A DNA stretch of 64,000 bases from Clitopilus passeckerianus. Its lineage: Eukaryota > Basidiomycota > Agaricomycetes > Agaricales > Entolomataceae. Shown here one piece after another: positions 23,154 to 35,710 of the stretch. Where the stretch lies: positions 1,256,661 through 1,320,660 of the forward strand of contig CALYLX010000136.1 of the NCBI GenBank assembly GCA_944990035.1. The letters run 5' to 3'. The translations under genes were made by a program, and so were the position numbers. The notes under the pieces are model-generated. The model was given only the letters and a program-made list of their open reading frames with translations, was not told the origin of the DNA and searched no databases. Positions within the stretch are counted from its first letter, which is position 1; every line of letters begins with the position of its first letter.

Positions 23154-26044
23154 ATGTCGCGATTCTTCAGACAAGCAGGAGACTCTGATTCAGATACCGA
23201 ATCTTCCGAGGATGAGCTTATGTCCAGCGGAGAGGACGAGGCCCCCTCCAGACCGGCCCCATCGACCACGGCTAAAGTTGCGATGTCACGATTCTTGAAG
23301 ACCGCAGGAGACAGTGATACTAGCTCATCGGAGTCAGAGGACGAGAGCCAAAGTGATGAGGACATGTCAGATGGATCTGGGGATGAGGATGAGGATGAAG
23401 AAGAGGCTCAGGGTGTCAGGATCAAGAGTGCTGCTGAGAAGAGGTTGGACGAGATGAAGGCTACTGGCAAGCTGATCGAAAACGCGGTCAAAATCAACGA
23501 CTGGGTGGCCATCTCGAACGGTGCGTATCCTTGCGTATTCAGAAGTTATTAAACCCTAATACTCATACTATTACAGAGTTCGATAAGCTCGTACGGATGA
23601 TCCAGAAACAACAGAACATATCCGAGCCTGTTCCACCTGTCTTCATCCAGGCTCTTGTCAATCTCGACACTTCCCTGACTCAAGCCCAGGCAAAGGAGAA
23701 AGAGGCCAAGAAGAAGATGAATGCTACCAATGCCAAGGCCCTCACGGCTACAAAGTCAAAAGTGAAGAAGGCGTTCAAGGAATACGAGGAAGAGGTCAAG
23801 AAATATCAGCAGGTATGTATATGCCGAACGTCCTCCAGATTCTGATACTCAGACCTGATTTAGGATCCCGAAGCATTCCAACGCGAATATACTGAGCGCG
23901 TTGCCCCCGAGCCTACTGCTACCCCTGCTGCAAGAGCTGCTGCAGCCGGTGCCGCGCCTGAAGACGATCAATTTACTACCGTCGGAAGGGGTGGAAAGAC
24001 TGTTCAATATACCACTGAAGGTATCTTCAAGCATCTACAGGCGGTGCAAGAGGCTCGTGGTAAAAAGGTCAGTGCCTACCAATCTTTTCTTCCAGTTGGA
24101 CCATTACTGACCGACCTCCAGAACACCGACCGCGCCGACCAAATTCGCACATTAGAGAAGCTCCTGGAAGTCTCTGTCACCTCATACCAGCGTATCCGTG
24201 TACTCCTTTCTCTGATTTCCTCAAGATTCGACTATAACTCCTCGATCACATCTCACATGCCTGTCGATCTGTGGATTGCTGCCCAGCGCGAGGTCGATCA
24301 GCTTATCTCCATCGTCGCCGCAGAGGACGGTTACTCAATTGAGGAGACAACAGAAGACTATGACGAGCTCATCGAGAGGACTCCTTCAGACGGAAAGGTT
24401 GTACGGATTCGGGGCAGCATCATCAGTTTCATTGACCGCCTCGACGACGAGTTCACTCGTAGTCTGCAAAATATCGACCCTCATGGCACGGAATATATTG
24501 ATCGCCTGAAGGATGAGCAAGTCCTTTACTCGACTATATGCCGTGCACAGGCCTTCTATGAGAAGACGAAACAAAACGAACCCCTTGGCCGGGTCGTCAT
24601 GCGGCGTCTCGAGCATATTTATTCCAAGGTATGGGAATTCATAAATTACACCCTACTGGAATATGGCTAACTTGCCTTAAGCCCGACCCCGTTGTCCAGG
24701 CACTGGAATCCTCGCTTGATAGCTCTCAGATCCGTCCCAATATGACACTCTCAGCGCAGAAGACAACATCTGCCCTTATTCATTCCCTCTGTGTATACCT
24801 TTACAAGTCTGGCAACTCTCTTCTCCGAACGCGAGCGATGCTCAGCCACATTTATCACCATGCCTTGCACAACGACTACTACACAGCTCGCGACATGCTC
24901 CTCATGTCACATCTTCAGGAGTCGGTCCACTCGGCGGACGTTACCACTCAAATCCTTTACAACAGGACCGTCGTTCAGCTTGGTCTCTGTGCCTTCCGAT
25001 CTGGTCTGATTAAGGAAGCCCAGGCCACCCTCCAGGACATCTTTACCACTCAACGGGTCAAAGAACTTCTGGCCCAAGGTGTCCACCAACAAAGGTTCCA
25101 ACAAATCACTCCTGAACAAGAGAAGGCCGATAAACAAAGGCAACTACCTTTCCACATGCACATCAACACTGAGCTCCTTGAAGCCGCCTTCTTAGTCTCA
25201 AGCATGTTGGTCGAGATCCCTCTCCTTGCCAGCATCGACTCGGAAGAGCAAAAGCGCAAGGCGATTTCGAAACCATTCCGTCGTCTCCTCGACTTCGCCG
25301 ACCGTCAAGTCTTTACAGGGCCGCCCGAGAGCACCCGTGACCATATCATGCAAGCTAGCAAGGCTTTGCAGGATGGAGAATGGGAGCGATGTCGCGATCT
25401 CATCCAGAGCATCAAGATCTGGGGTCTGATGCCTGAAGCAACGTCCGTGAAGGAAATGCTTGCCAAGTATGTCATTAATTTTAACTTTCGCTTTGTAGCT
25501 GATTTCCTGTACAGGCGTATACAAGAACAGGGCTTGCGCACTTATCTCTTCACGTATGCACCACATTACCAAACACTCTCGATCTCCCTCCTTTCACGAA
25601 CCTTCTCTCTTTCGCCTCGTACTGTCACCTCAATTGTTTCCAAGATGACCTGGAATGAGGAACTTTCGGCATCTCTAGACCAATCCGGTGGTGTCATCGT
25701 CTTTCATCGCATCGAGTTTTCCCGGAATCAGCAACTTGCCCAGGTAGTGGCAGAGAAGATCGCTGCTATGGTTGATCAAAGCGAGAAAGCCCTTGATATT
25801 AAGATGGGAGGTTCAGGAGGATGGGGTGACCGGGCTGATGGTCCCAAAGGTGATAAACGTGGCGAGCAAACTCAAGAAAGGCGTGGACGGGGTGAGCGTA
25901 CACGGGGCGCTCGAGGTAAGTTATATCAGTCTCTAATTGATGACTCTCTGATTTTCTCTTCTCAATTCAGGTGGAGCAAGGGGTGGTCGTGGCGGACGAT
26001 TCTCACAAGGCCTGGGTAACCAGATGCCTCAGAGACAAGCTTGA
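23154..26044 (+). CDS. NIP1: eukaryotic translation initiation factor 3 subunit c
   Basis: Core eIF3 subunit that contacts eIF1 and eIF5 and helps assemble the 43S complex. Start MSRFFRQAGDSDSDTESSED at 23154 gives the acidic Ser/Asp/Glu N-terminal tail with a duplicated MSRF...AGDSD unit (again at 23284), typical of fungal eIF3c. Following parts: VKINDWVAISNEFDKLVRMI, a Lys/Glu helix, TEGIFKHLQAVQEARGKK, then the long helical domain (ISSRFDYNSSITSHMPVDLW; RAMLSHIYHHALHNDYYTAR) and a C-terminal PCI/winged-helix region (LSRTFSLSPRTVTSIVSKM, VIVFHRIEFSRNQQLAQVV). It ends in an RGG-rich tail, stop 26042-26044. At least six short introns. It is convergent with eIF2B-gamma, 121 bp away. Confidence 0.96.
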
Positions 26045-26165
26045 TCTGGCGTGTTTCAATCTGATCTTGATAGTCGAACAAAAACCGTCCTACTTCGGCC
26101 TTCTGTTTCCTTCGTTTCCTTACTGCTTGTCATTACATACATACGTATCGCATACCAATGAACTT

Positions 26166-28106
26166 CTAGCCATCCTCTTCGCTCTCGCTTGCATGCTTAC
26201 TGGCAGTTTCCTCATCCTCGTTCGAGCCGTCATCCTCTTCATCATCACTAGCAGGTGCAGTCCAATCTGACACATCCAACTTCTCTCCTTTGACGGTTTC
26301 TGAGGGCGGAAAAATCAGAAAGTTGAGGTATGCAAACAAAAGGATCACTTTACCTCCTGCATCCACCTCATACCCTGCTTGAGTTATACATTTCTGAAGC
26401 TCTGCCTTCGCGCCAACTGTCGTGTTTGTCCCTAGGATGGAACCATCTAGTTTGGCACTGGCCACCATCAGTCAGAATGGAACGCTTAGATGCCAGACCG
26501 AGTCTCTCACCCATCGGCAATGACACAATGGTCGAGTAATATGCACCCAACAATCTTAACCATTTTCCCTATGATACAGTGGCGCCCTATAACGGATTTC
26601 TTGATCGTGGTGCGCTCAGATATTGATGTCGAGTCCCCCACAATTGAATCGGTGGAGATTTGTGCCTTATGATCAATTAGAGACCTACTCTTGGGGTCAG
26701 AGGAAAGGACATATGTTGTTTGCGATAAGATCTGACGGAAAGAATTTAAACAAGCGTATTATTCAATGTCAGAGGGCTCTTACCCGTCGGTTCATCTCAA
26801 GATAGCTGGGTATAGTGTTCACGCGAATGGCAAATCCGGATGCTGCTCTGTGAATTATGATACCAACCCTGAAGGTTGTGAACGCGCCATAATCAGGCTC
26901 CTCGTCCTCCGGTTCCTGTGGTTCCTCGTGCTCTTCTTGCGATTCATCGTCCTCCTTGTCCTTTGGCCACTCCTTTCCGTCATATTTTGAAAGGGTAGAG
27001 GAGTGATTTAGGGCTAGTTCTTGTACAGGTGGCTTTTCCTGTGGCATTAGCACTGAATCCGAAATTAGCTAAGTTAAGTGGTCAGTCCGATGGCTTGCTT
27101 ACACTCTGCATATTTTGATCTCCTCGTCTTCTGATACTGGATCTTCAATAACCATGGCAAGAATTCCTCGCGGAAAGAGTCCATATGTTTCTTCTCCCGT
27201 AATAGGTCCAGTACCACACGTTTGCAGACATAGACATGCGAATCTTCAAGCCCTGTGGAGAGCTTCACCCGAGGGTATCTGCCTGTCATTAAGACTTTAA
27301 ACACGATACTAAGATCGCGAATATTCACCTTGACAGTAGAGACATCCTCAGCTCCATCTCTTCCGAGTTCTTGTCCTGTTCATCGAGGGTATCGACATGA
27401 AGGAGAGTCCCGGTGGATTCTTCCCAAATGATCGATACCGGGCGCGCAGAGGGACCCCAGTCTTCCGGGAAAGCACCCTTGTCTGGTCGATGTCCGGTAA
27501 ACCAGCATGAAGTGGCAATCGAGCCAAAAGACATAGCTTCAACGCGAAACTTGTTCAAAAGAGTTGACAGGGGAAGAGATGAGGGTGGCATAAAGTCGCA
27601 AGAGAGCAGCACGAAGTCCTCAGATATTCGGTCTGCGAAATGACGCAACAGATTACAGGTCCCAGTATTGCTATCTTGAGACTCGTCAAAAGTTTGTATG
27701 TCTACCTGAAGATTTGAAGATAGCAGCGATGTTTCCGAGTGTAAATGGTGATATATCGCTGGTCGATGAACCGCTGGACATATGAGGAGGGCATCTGTGG
27801 TCATACTCAGTACTTTGCTCACTGCACAGGCTGATCATTGGCGTAACTCAGCACCTACTTTTGATTCCAGACTGTTCCACCCAAGCCAACACATAATCTA
27901 CCATCGGTTTATTTGCTACAGGCAGCAGAGCTTTTGGACAAGCATCATCCCCATGATCGTTGGTCAATGGTAATAGCCTGGCAGATCCTGAGTCGTTATC
28001 GGAGTATATTTTTGCGTAAATTAGCTTACTCGTTGCCAAATCCTGCCAATATAACGGCGACGAATTCCTTCCTTGCGAGGCCAACTGTTTCTCCTTCCAG
28101 GTCCAT
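26166..28106 (-). CDS. translation initiation factor eIF2B subunit gamma
   Basis: Part of the catalytic half (gamma-epsilon) of eIF2B, the guanine nucleotide exchange factor of eIF2. Start MDLEGETVGLARKEFVAVIL at 28106. After a first intron the nucleotidyltransferase-like domain reads LLPLTNDHGDDACPKALLPV then ANKPMVDYVLAWVEQSGIK. Middle exons include FADRISEDFVLLSCDFMPPS and a C-terminal left-handed beta-helix with AKLDGSILGTNTTVGAKAEL. The protein ends in an acidic Asp/Glu/Ser tail (stop 26166-26168). Several introns. Gene symbols differ between yeasts (GCD1, tif223), so none is given. Its ATG lies 110 bp from that of the divergent kinase, and a CACGTG box sits between them at 28158-28163. 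Confidence 0.92.
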
Positions 28107-28216
28107 ATTACAGTACTCATGGCATTGAAATCTTTTGACTCGAAGTATAATCGCAGTCACGTGTCTTCAATACGCCCGCCTCGTGACCCGGACCGTGGAT
28201 TGACCCCTTCAATGTC

Positions 28217-30929
28217 ATGTCTTCCCAGCCATCCGTTCACCAGCTCTATAAACGGCTAGAAGCTATTGGAAAGGGCAGCTTTGGATCTGTACACAAGGGA
28301 ATACAAGTTGCAACAGGAAATGTGGTAGCTCTCAAGATAATCGACTTGGACAAGAGCGACGATGTCGACGAGATCCAGCGGGAGGTTGCACTCCTCTCTC
28401 AGCTTCGAGATGCACCCAACATCACCAGATACTACGGGTGCTACCTTGATGGTCCACGAGTGTGGATAGTCATGGAGCTTGCCCAGGGTGGTAGCGTCCA
28501 TGCCTTGATGAAAGCTTCGCCGAGCGAGTGCTTGGATGAGCGATACGTCGGCATTATTGTTAGAGAGGTTCTCAAAGCGCTTGCCTATCTTCACAAGGTC
28601 CCCGTCATTCACAGAGACATCAAATCTGCCAACGTCCTCATAACATCATCCGGCAAAGTGATGCTCTGTGACTTTGGCGTATCCGCACTCCTTGCCACCT
28701 CCTCCAGCAAACGAAACACTTTGGCAGGAACTCCGCACTGGATGGCCCCGGAGATCCTACAAAGTACTCCGGCATATGACACGAAGGCAGACATCTGGAG
28801 CTTGGGCATCCTTATCTACGAGATGGTCAAGGGCACACCACCACATTCGAACATGGAGATCACACAACTAATGGATTACATACCGAAGGCCAAGCCGCCT
28901 CGACTTCTAGAGAATGAAGCTAGCAAGGATCTTCGAGACTTTATGGCCATGTGCTTGAAGGAGTCTCCGAACGAGGTAACGTTGTCTATCTTGTCCAGAT
29001 GACACTTGCTCATCGGAACATTTAGCGCCTTCCAGCAGATGAACTCCTGAAGTCGAAATGGATGATCACGAAGACAGTACAGAGAGTCGGCGTATCTATA
29101 TTGAAGGAGTTGCTCATACAATATGAATCTACGAAGAGCGACAAGTCTCAAACGGACGATGAGGATACGGAGTATGTGCAGAAATTAACAGCTTCTCAAC
29201 TATGCTAACACCTTTCAGGTCTATACATGAGTTCGAAGAAGAGGATACCTGGGAGTTTGACACGGTGCGAGGCCGCCCCTCCGCAGAACCCATCCATGAA
29301 GCTAGGGCAGAATCCCCTGAAGATGACTCTACCCCAATCCACCCAACCGTCAGGCCAACACCCTCAACACCTTTACCATCGTCTTTGCGGCTGTTGTTTG
29401 ACGATGACTCTAAACCTGAACAAGAAATACTACGGCCTCCTCCTCCTATCCAAGCCACCCATTCTGCATCTCCCAGCCCCCCAATCTCATTACCTCCTTC
29501 CCTATCCTCCTCTCCCGCAAAAGACCGAGTCCCGCTCAGAAAACCCACGCTGGAAGTACCAACGCCAACTCAGGAAGAGGCAACGGTGAAGCCAGGGACC
29601 TTCGTATATCCCCCGAAGAGTCGGGGTCGCGCACGTATGAAGTCACTGTCCAATACTTCTCGACCAGAGGAGGAAACACCCTCTACGTCGCCTCGGATAC
29701 CTCCACCCCTTCCCCTTACATCAAGCAACACTGAACCACTGCCGGAAGCTAAGAATGGATTGCTCGACCCACTTTACGAGGTATTGCACCATTTGCCCCA
29801 AAGAACGTATTTCTGAATTTCCCGTAGAATACGGTGCACTTGACAGCATCACCTTCCGTGCTTCTGTCCACGTCTGGGCTGACTTCTTCTAAGCAATCCA
29901 AGTTCGTAAGCCGGAGGAAAAATGAGAGCACTGGACAGGCTGCAGCTCCAAACTCCGACCTCTTAACTCCCCAGGAAACCGCCCACCCCTCCACATCATC
30001 GTTCCAGTTCCCTTCCATACGGGGGCCATCGGATCCGTCTCGAGGAAATGATCAAATTCCACGGAGGATGCATAACCGTCTATCCCCCACACATTTAAGT
30101 ACTTCATCTCTAGCAAGCTCTCCCAGCTCCCACCAGCCTACATACTCTTTGGACAACTCATCCCGACGTCCCACTATTCCAGGTTCATCAGTGCTCCCAT
30201 CGATTCATAGGACACGATCCGCCACCGCACTTCCTGAGGCCGCAATGCAACCTGGGACATATTCGACTCGCAAAGGATTTGCCGTTGACCAATCCCCTCT
30301 CGTCCCACCCCTCAAACCATTTGCCAAGCTGAGCAGGAATAGAAGCGACAGTGCAACGAGTCAGAATACGCCTGGAACCCCAAGCTTGAAAGATGTGCTG
30401 AAGGTGAGATTATAAACTCTTTTCTACAATTGCCTCTGACAACGGCACTTGTCAGATCCCCTCCCTTACCTCGGAGCACCGCATTGGAATGAGTGACCTA
30501 TTACCACCTTCCCCTTCAGCATCAGTGTACATGCCAAAGGCGTTCGCCCCAGCACCGAGTCTGCTTGGCCCCAGGGAGAGAACAGGCTCAAGTTCTAACA
30601 GTATTGACCTCCAAGATTCACGCAGGTTCCCAACAGACCCACCTTCAAACCTAGCAACTGCATGGCCTTCCCTAGGTCCTGCCATCCTGCCACTGGACTA
30701 TTCATCTCTGTCCACCCCCGAAAGGGCTCACGCAGCTTTGTTGGAAAAGATGGGAAATCTAAGTCAATGGCTTTTGGTCATCGAGTCCGGCCTGAGTGAC
30801 GTGCTAAGTTCGGCTTCAGGAGATACAATCCAGGAAGAAAGGGAAGGTGCAGACCCCACCGCGGAATCCGCTAGAGGCCCTCTCGTAACAACTGATGGAC
30901 TCAGGCCACGTTTGGGAACTATACGATGA
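28217..30929 (+). CDS. Ste20-related protein kinase, germinal-centre kinase type (Nak1/Kic1-like)
   Basis: Serine/threonine kinase with an N-terminal catalytic domain and no CRIB domain before it, so GCK rather than PAK type. The start at 28217 is followed by VHQLYKRLEAIGKGSFGSVH. Motifs in order: glycine loop GKGSFGSVHKG, VALKIID lysine, IHRDIKSANVL catalytic loop, CDFGVSALL, activation segment with TLAGTPHWMAPEIL, and DIWSLGILIYEM. GTPHWMAPE is the Ste20 signature. After an intron near 28977 the reading continues RLPADELLKSKWMI and then a long Ser/Pro-rich tail (29200-30900), which in this group mediates regulation; Nak1/Kic1 homologues act in the RAM/MOR polarity pathway. A short out-of-frame ATG overlaps just upstream (28212). 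Stop 30927-30929. Confidence 0.88.
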
Positions 30930-31005
30930 CAATATGACGTTAAATTTTTGGTCTAGGATGTGCTGGTTTGGGTATATCAAACTTTGTCCGTCTATCCGCC
31001 ATGTA

Positions 31006-31836
31006 TTATACGGTAATATAGGTTTGTGCAATTAAGTATTCTACGATGATGCGCACACTTTCAGTCACGTCTGCTTCGTTGGTCTTGATATGAATTTCTG
31101 GTTTGGCAGGTGCTTCGTATGGTGCAGAAATGCCAGTAAATTCTGATGAGTCCAAAGTTCTTCGTCAACTCTGAGCTCCTTATAATGATAAACCCTCTCA
31201 CCTTTGATCTCTCCAGCCCGTGCTTTCTTGTACAGGCCCTTGGAATCTCTTTGCTCGACGACCTCCAGGGGTGCGTCCACAAAGACCTCGACGAAGGGCA
31301 ATCCAGCTTGTTCGTGCACACTCCTTGCCAAAGCACGATCGGCAATGTAAGGCGAGATGAAGGCCGTCACTGTAATACAAGATGAATCCGTGAAGAGTTT
31401 TGCAACCTATGCCGAGCGGTTTAAGTTCCATCTCAATGTAAAGAGGTGGCCAAGATGCTGACCTCGCCGATCCTCCGAATATTTTCATTTCTTGACGCCT
31501 CGTCGAAGCCAAGATCCTTGTTCAAGCCAAACCTGATATTGTCGCCATCCAAGCGGTACACAAATTTGTGCAAATGCAGAAGGTGCTGCTCCAACGCACA
31601 TGCTATCGTTGACTAAGGACGTAATGTTCAGACATGAATGCGTGGCAATAGGTGATGAAGTCAACCTTTCCACTAGCGCTCAGTCCAGTCAACCAGATCG
31701 TAACTCCTTTTTGCTGGAGAAAGTCGCTTCTTTCAGTAGCTGTTACGGATCCTTTACGAGGCTTTGATCAGGCGAAAGAATTTCCATGAGATGTAGTATT
31801 GGGCTCACCAGGGTGGAAGGTGATATTAGTGGCCAT
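31006..31836 (-). CDS. MET14: adenylylsulfate (APS) kinase
   Basis: Phosphorylates APS to PAPS with ATP in sulfate assimilation, supplying sulfur for cysteine and methionine. Start [11 protein letters not shown] at 31836. Motifs after splicing: [13 protein letters not shown] then [12 protein letters not shown], that is the P-loop GLSASGKST, with an intron exactly between GK and [34 protein letters not shown]; and [20 protein letters not shown] with [20 protein letters not shown]. The end is [19 protein letters not shown] followed by [16 protein letters not shown]. Length about 200 residues, as usual. It is convergent with the kinase gene (77 bp between stops). A CACGTG box at 31997-32002, about 160 bp before the ATG, is the type of site used by Cbf1/Met4 in yeast sulfur genes. 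Confidence 0.95.
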
Positions 31837-32267
31837 TTCGACAAGAGGTGGGTGCTTCAGAGAAAGTTTCTAAGCTTTATCATCTTTAAATCTTCATCGC
31901 TAGTTTTTCTGCTAACAAATCTTTTCGGCTTTAAAGGACGCTGGGGGCGATGAGCAAGAGTCGCGCGATCATGGTCAAGTGATATTCAAGATGGGGCACG
32001 TGTTTGAACGGGCACCATGCTATTTAAAATGCTTCAAGTTCAGCGTCGTGGTACTTGGATTGCAAGAAGCATTGAATTGGGAAACAGACGTGAAAAGTCA
32101 ATTGCAAGGAGATGGTAACCCATAGTCCCATATGAACCGAGAGAGAAGCGAATCGTTGTGTACCGTCCGCTGAATCTGATGAAATGATAACCAGAACCCC
32201 ATGAAATCTACAAAGCCCCGAGAAGAAAGAGAAGTGAAAATAGATGCACATGCTAAATATCCAATAC
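31837..32267. other. intergenic, MET14 promoter region
   Basis: About 430 bp between the MET14 start and the next stop on the same strand. Apart from the CACGTG box I see no gene or repeat. Confidence 0.5.
31997..32002. promoter_or_regulatory. CACGTG E-box upstream of APS kinase
   Basis: A perfect CACGTG lies about 160 bp before the MET14 ATG. In Saccharomyces, Cbf1-Met4 binds such boxes in sulfur-assimilation promoters. Whether the same regulator acts here is inference; similar boxes occur in other promoters of this window. Confidence 0.4.
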
Positions 32268-33351
32268 TCAGTTCCTCGATGGAGCTACAGAAACAACATC
32301 AACAGTCGCGTCGGACTCGTCCTCAATCTGTATCTCTCTACAAACCCATACGATAATCCGTTTGATGGCATCCGTGACCTCCTCTGTGCTCAGAGGCTGG
32401 TTGACTGGTGGGCAATGTAGGAAGAGGACTTGTGGGCTCCTCCTCTTGTCGTATGGTTTCGCGAGACGCCTTGCTTCCGCAAGCGAGCAATAATAGATGT
32501 AGTCGGAGAGGTAATGCCCAGCATCCATGGAAGAGTATATTTGCTACAAGAAGGAAATTACGGTGTGTCAGGAGAGAAAGATATGACTCGAAGGCCATTC
32601 ACCTCAACACCGCTCCTCCTTAAATCGTGAACCAATCGGGTTACGTCGATATCAGTCGTGATTTCTTCGGGGAAGTTCTCGTAGCCAGGCCCAAACCCAC
32701 GGGTCGGCCTGCTCGAAGTGTCCGTGGTCGATGATTCGATCATACTGTCCAGACCACCTAGCCGGATCCGTTCCATGACTTCTTCAGCAGACGGTTCATC
32801 TGGCCCGTGGCCAAATTCTTTGTGTGGTCGAACGAGAGGTGCATAGTTGCCTTTCGCGTCCTTCATCTGATAACCAAATTTGTGGCCCTGACGTTCCATG
32901 CGCAGAGGTCCTCGACCAGCGACGCCAACATGGAACATGAAGTCGAATCCTGACGGTGGGGGAGTGGGGAAGTCATCAGGTGCGTTGGGTATCACAGGCG
33001 GTCGTCCATGTAGCTTTGGAACGGTCTCGATCACTTCTTCGTATACGATGGGTATCTCCAAGGCGGAGACATGAATTGAACGCGGGGTGAAGGGGGCAGA
33101 TCCAGGTGCATCGGCATCACTGGCGACGGGTTCTGGGTGCAAGATCTTGTTGTGCAGTGGTGCTACGGCCAACCACGATGGGTTTTCTGTATATTGGGCG
33201 AATGGCTAAGCTTGCGATGATTTGAGCATCGCGGTCGACGGTTTTGCCAATAGTCGAGACTTACACCCGAACCAGTCAACAGCACCCGAAGAGGTGACCT
33301 TCCATTAGATGTTTGACGCGAACTTGAAGAATTCCTAGGCGTTGCTGGCAT
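32268..33351 (-). CDS. pyroglutamyl-peptidase I-like protein, catalytic Cys apparently replaced by Ser
   Basis: Resembles peptidase family C15, which removes N-terminal pyroglutamate. Start MPATPRNSSSSRQTSNGRSP at 33351; then RVLLTGSG, an intron, PFAQYTENPSW, matching the family G-FGPF....NPS opening. The second conserved block is FMFHVGVAGRGPLRMERQGH, with the likely catalytic Glu in MERQGH. The C-terminal exon reads SSMDAGHYLSDYIYYCSLAE and later VLFLHCPPVNQ, which holds the likely catalytic His. In characterised enzymes the nucleophile is the Cys in an AG-Y-C motif; here that position is Ser (TCC), with a Cys six residues further on. The protein is longer than bacterial enzymes, as in other fungi. 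It may be inactive or have changed activity. The join to the last exon around 32530-32600 is not certain. Confidence 0.75.
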
Positions 33352-33473
33352 TACGGTATCGTGAAAGTTAAAAGGTATGGAAGATTATAGACGCTCTAAT
33401 AAAACGTTGCTGCTGTCGGTCTCATTGTCCCTATCGCCCGTCATCGTCTCACGCACGGACCGAGACCGTTGAT

Positions 33474-35710
33474 TCACCTCCGCGAACCTCGCCCCTCCCA
33501 TTCCTTCCCTCCGTTCACTTCAAGCTCCCACTGCATAAGTGCTTGTTCATCCCATACCTTGTCCGACTTATCATCACCATCTTTCAAGAACTTCTCACCT
33601 CTGAATTGGATAGGGAGATAGGGATTGTGGACGGGATGCCTGAACAGGGTTGGTCACACGATGGCCGAAAAACAGGAAACTCGTAAACTTACGCGTATTC
33701 TGGGTTGTACTTGTACGCCTCACCATATCCAAGCTCTTTCATCAACTTCGTCGGCGCGTTGCGAATCTGCATCGGCACAGGGATCGTCGTGTCAAGTTTG
33801 GCTGCTGCTTCGGCCCGGGCATATGCTTCATAAGCTCGTGTGGATTTCGGTGCTTCCGAGAGATATGCTACCAAGTGTGCAATATTGATACGACATTCTG
33901 GCATGCCTATTTGCTGGCAAGCATGAAGCGTTGCGACGGCCTAGCTAATGTTAGTGTCGAGGCAACAGAGACGACGGAAAGCTCACCAAGGGCAGGGCCT
34001 GAGGATCTGCAAGGCCAATATCCTCGCTAGCACAGACTACCATCCGCCGTGCAACGTATAACGGGTCTTCTCCAGCAACTAGCATTCTGGCTAGCCAGTA
34101 CATCGCTGCAGTTCCATCACTTCCCCTCACGCTTTTATGAAGGGCAGATATCATATCATAATGACTATCTCCCGAGCGATCGTAAGATGCTGAGACTGAT
34201 CTCCGTGGGGTGCTCAGCAACAAATCCTCTGAGGTGTCCTGAGGTGCCTTGATAACCAACTCCAACAAGGACAGGGCTACTCGAGCATCTCCGTTCGCCA
34301 AGGCAGAAATTGTGGTGACGATCTTCTCCGTTAATTGAGGAAATTTGGCATTTGTGACTTGCGAAGTTTCTTCGCACGTTGGCTGTGAACTTCCTGGAGG
34401 TGTCGGTGGCCGGTCAGGCAGCTCATCCGCTGCAGGGGAAGCTGCTACTTCAGAGGCAAGACGGTTTGCCGCGTTGAGGACAATCGTTCGGATCTCCTCA
34501 TTTGAAAGCCGTTCCAGAACAAAGACTCTGGGGCAAGCAAACTTCAATCAGTTCAATGCCTCAAGTTAGGTTGATTAACCAGCTTACCGACATCGACTTA
34601 ACAAAGCTCCTGTGAGCTTGAAAGATGGGTTTTCGGTTGTAGCCCCAACCAGCTGTTAGCTTTGTTCAACATGACGTGCGAAATGAAAAGAGAAAGAGAC
34701 AATGTGCCTGAATATGTCCTCGTTCGACGAAGGGAAGAAATATGTCCTTGGATTAGAGTATAAGCTCTTTTCGAATAGATAGACGATTGCATTACCTGCT
34801 GAGCTTTGTTAAACCTGTGCACCTCGTCTAGGAAAAGAACTGTCTTTCTGCCCAAAGTTTCAGCAGAGCTACTTGACGCGAGACGAATACTACAGACCTT
34901 CCTGTGAGGGCTAACGTATTTTTTGCTTCCTCCATGACTGCTCGCACCTCATTGGTCCCGACGTTAGTGGCACTAAGTTCTTTGAACACCGTTTCCGAAT
35001 GCTGTGCAAGCAAACGAGCGAGTGTAGTTTTGCCGCAGCTGCATACGAGAGCATCAAATTAGCCATCTCCAATGCAAGCTGCCGATTTAACTCACCCTGG
35101 AGGGCCCCAAAAAATAACGGAGCCTGCTGAGCCTGCACTAGCAATCGTTTTCATAAGCAAAGAATCTGGGCCAGTGAGATGCTGCTGTCCCATATATTCG
35201 GAAATAGATTCTGGTCTCATTCTTTCTGCTAAGGGTGCAGCGTTTTGGAAATGCGCATGTTTGGTACGCTTTCTGCTGGTATCTATAGGCATAGGAGCTT
35301 TCCCGAGAAGAGACATATGTTCATCATCATCAAGTAGCTTGGACGAGGATTGAGTGGGGGTATGGGGCCTCTTCAATGTTTGCGTAAAGACTGGTGCAAG
35401 AGGTGAAGATGGAGGGCCGCTGGAGGTAGCAAGTCGTTTTTGACCAAGTTGAGAGGAAGATGGTGTTGCTTTTAAAGCCACGGGTTGCATGGAGCCGTCA
35501 ACAACGTATTTTTTGCATCCGCTGTCGATGTGTTCATTGATGGAGCGTGAAAGGACGTCTTTAGCACAAATGGGACTATATCGACGCGATATGAGTTAAG
35601 TCAACTCTCTTTCAGTGTTGAACGCACGTACCAAGAAACTTTAGGAGAGTCAGCACGCGTTATTGTAGAGATAAAGACCAAAACATACCGGACTTGGTCG
35701 TCGAAAGCAT
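33474..35710 (-). CDS. Mgs1/WRNIP1-type AAA ATPase with UBZ zinc finger
   Basis: DNA-dependent AAA+ ATPase of replication-fork maintenance, related to bacterial RarA. The proposed start MLSTTKS at 35710 splices through a 7-nt exon to give VSCPICAKDVLSRSINEHID then SGCKKYVVDG, a UBZ4-type ubiquitin-binding zinc finger (C-x2-C...H-x3-C). After a Ser/Pro linker comes RPESISEYMGQQHLTG and the AAA core: FWGPPGCGKTTLARLLAQ (Walker A, split by an intron), ATNVGTNEVRAVMEEAK, and VLFLDEVHRFNKAQQ (Walker B). Then a helical domain with DGTAAMYWLARMLVAGEDPL and YVARRMVVCASEDIGLADPQ, and the tetramerisation tail with MPECRINIAHLVAYLSEAPK, YAPEYNPKYA-like residues and HPVHNPYLPIQFRGEKFL. Stop 33474-33476. 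Confidence 0.93.
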
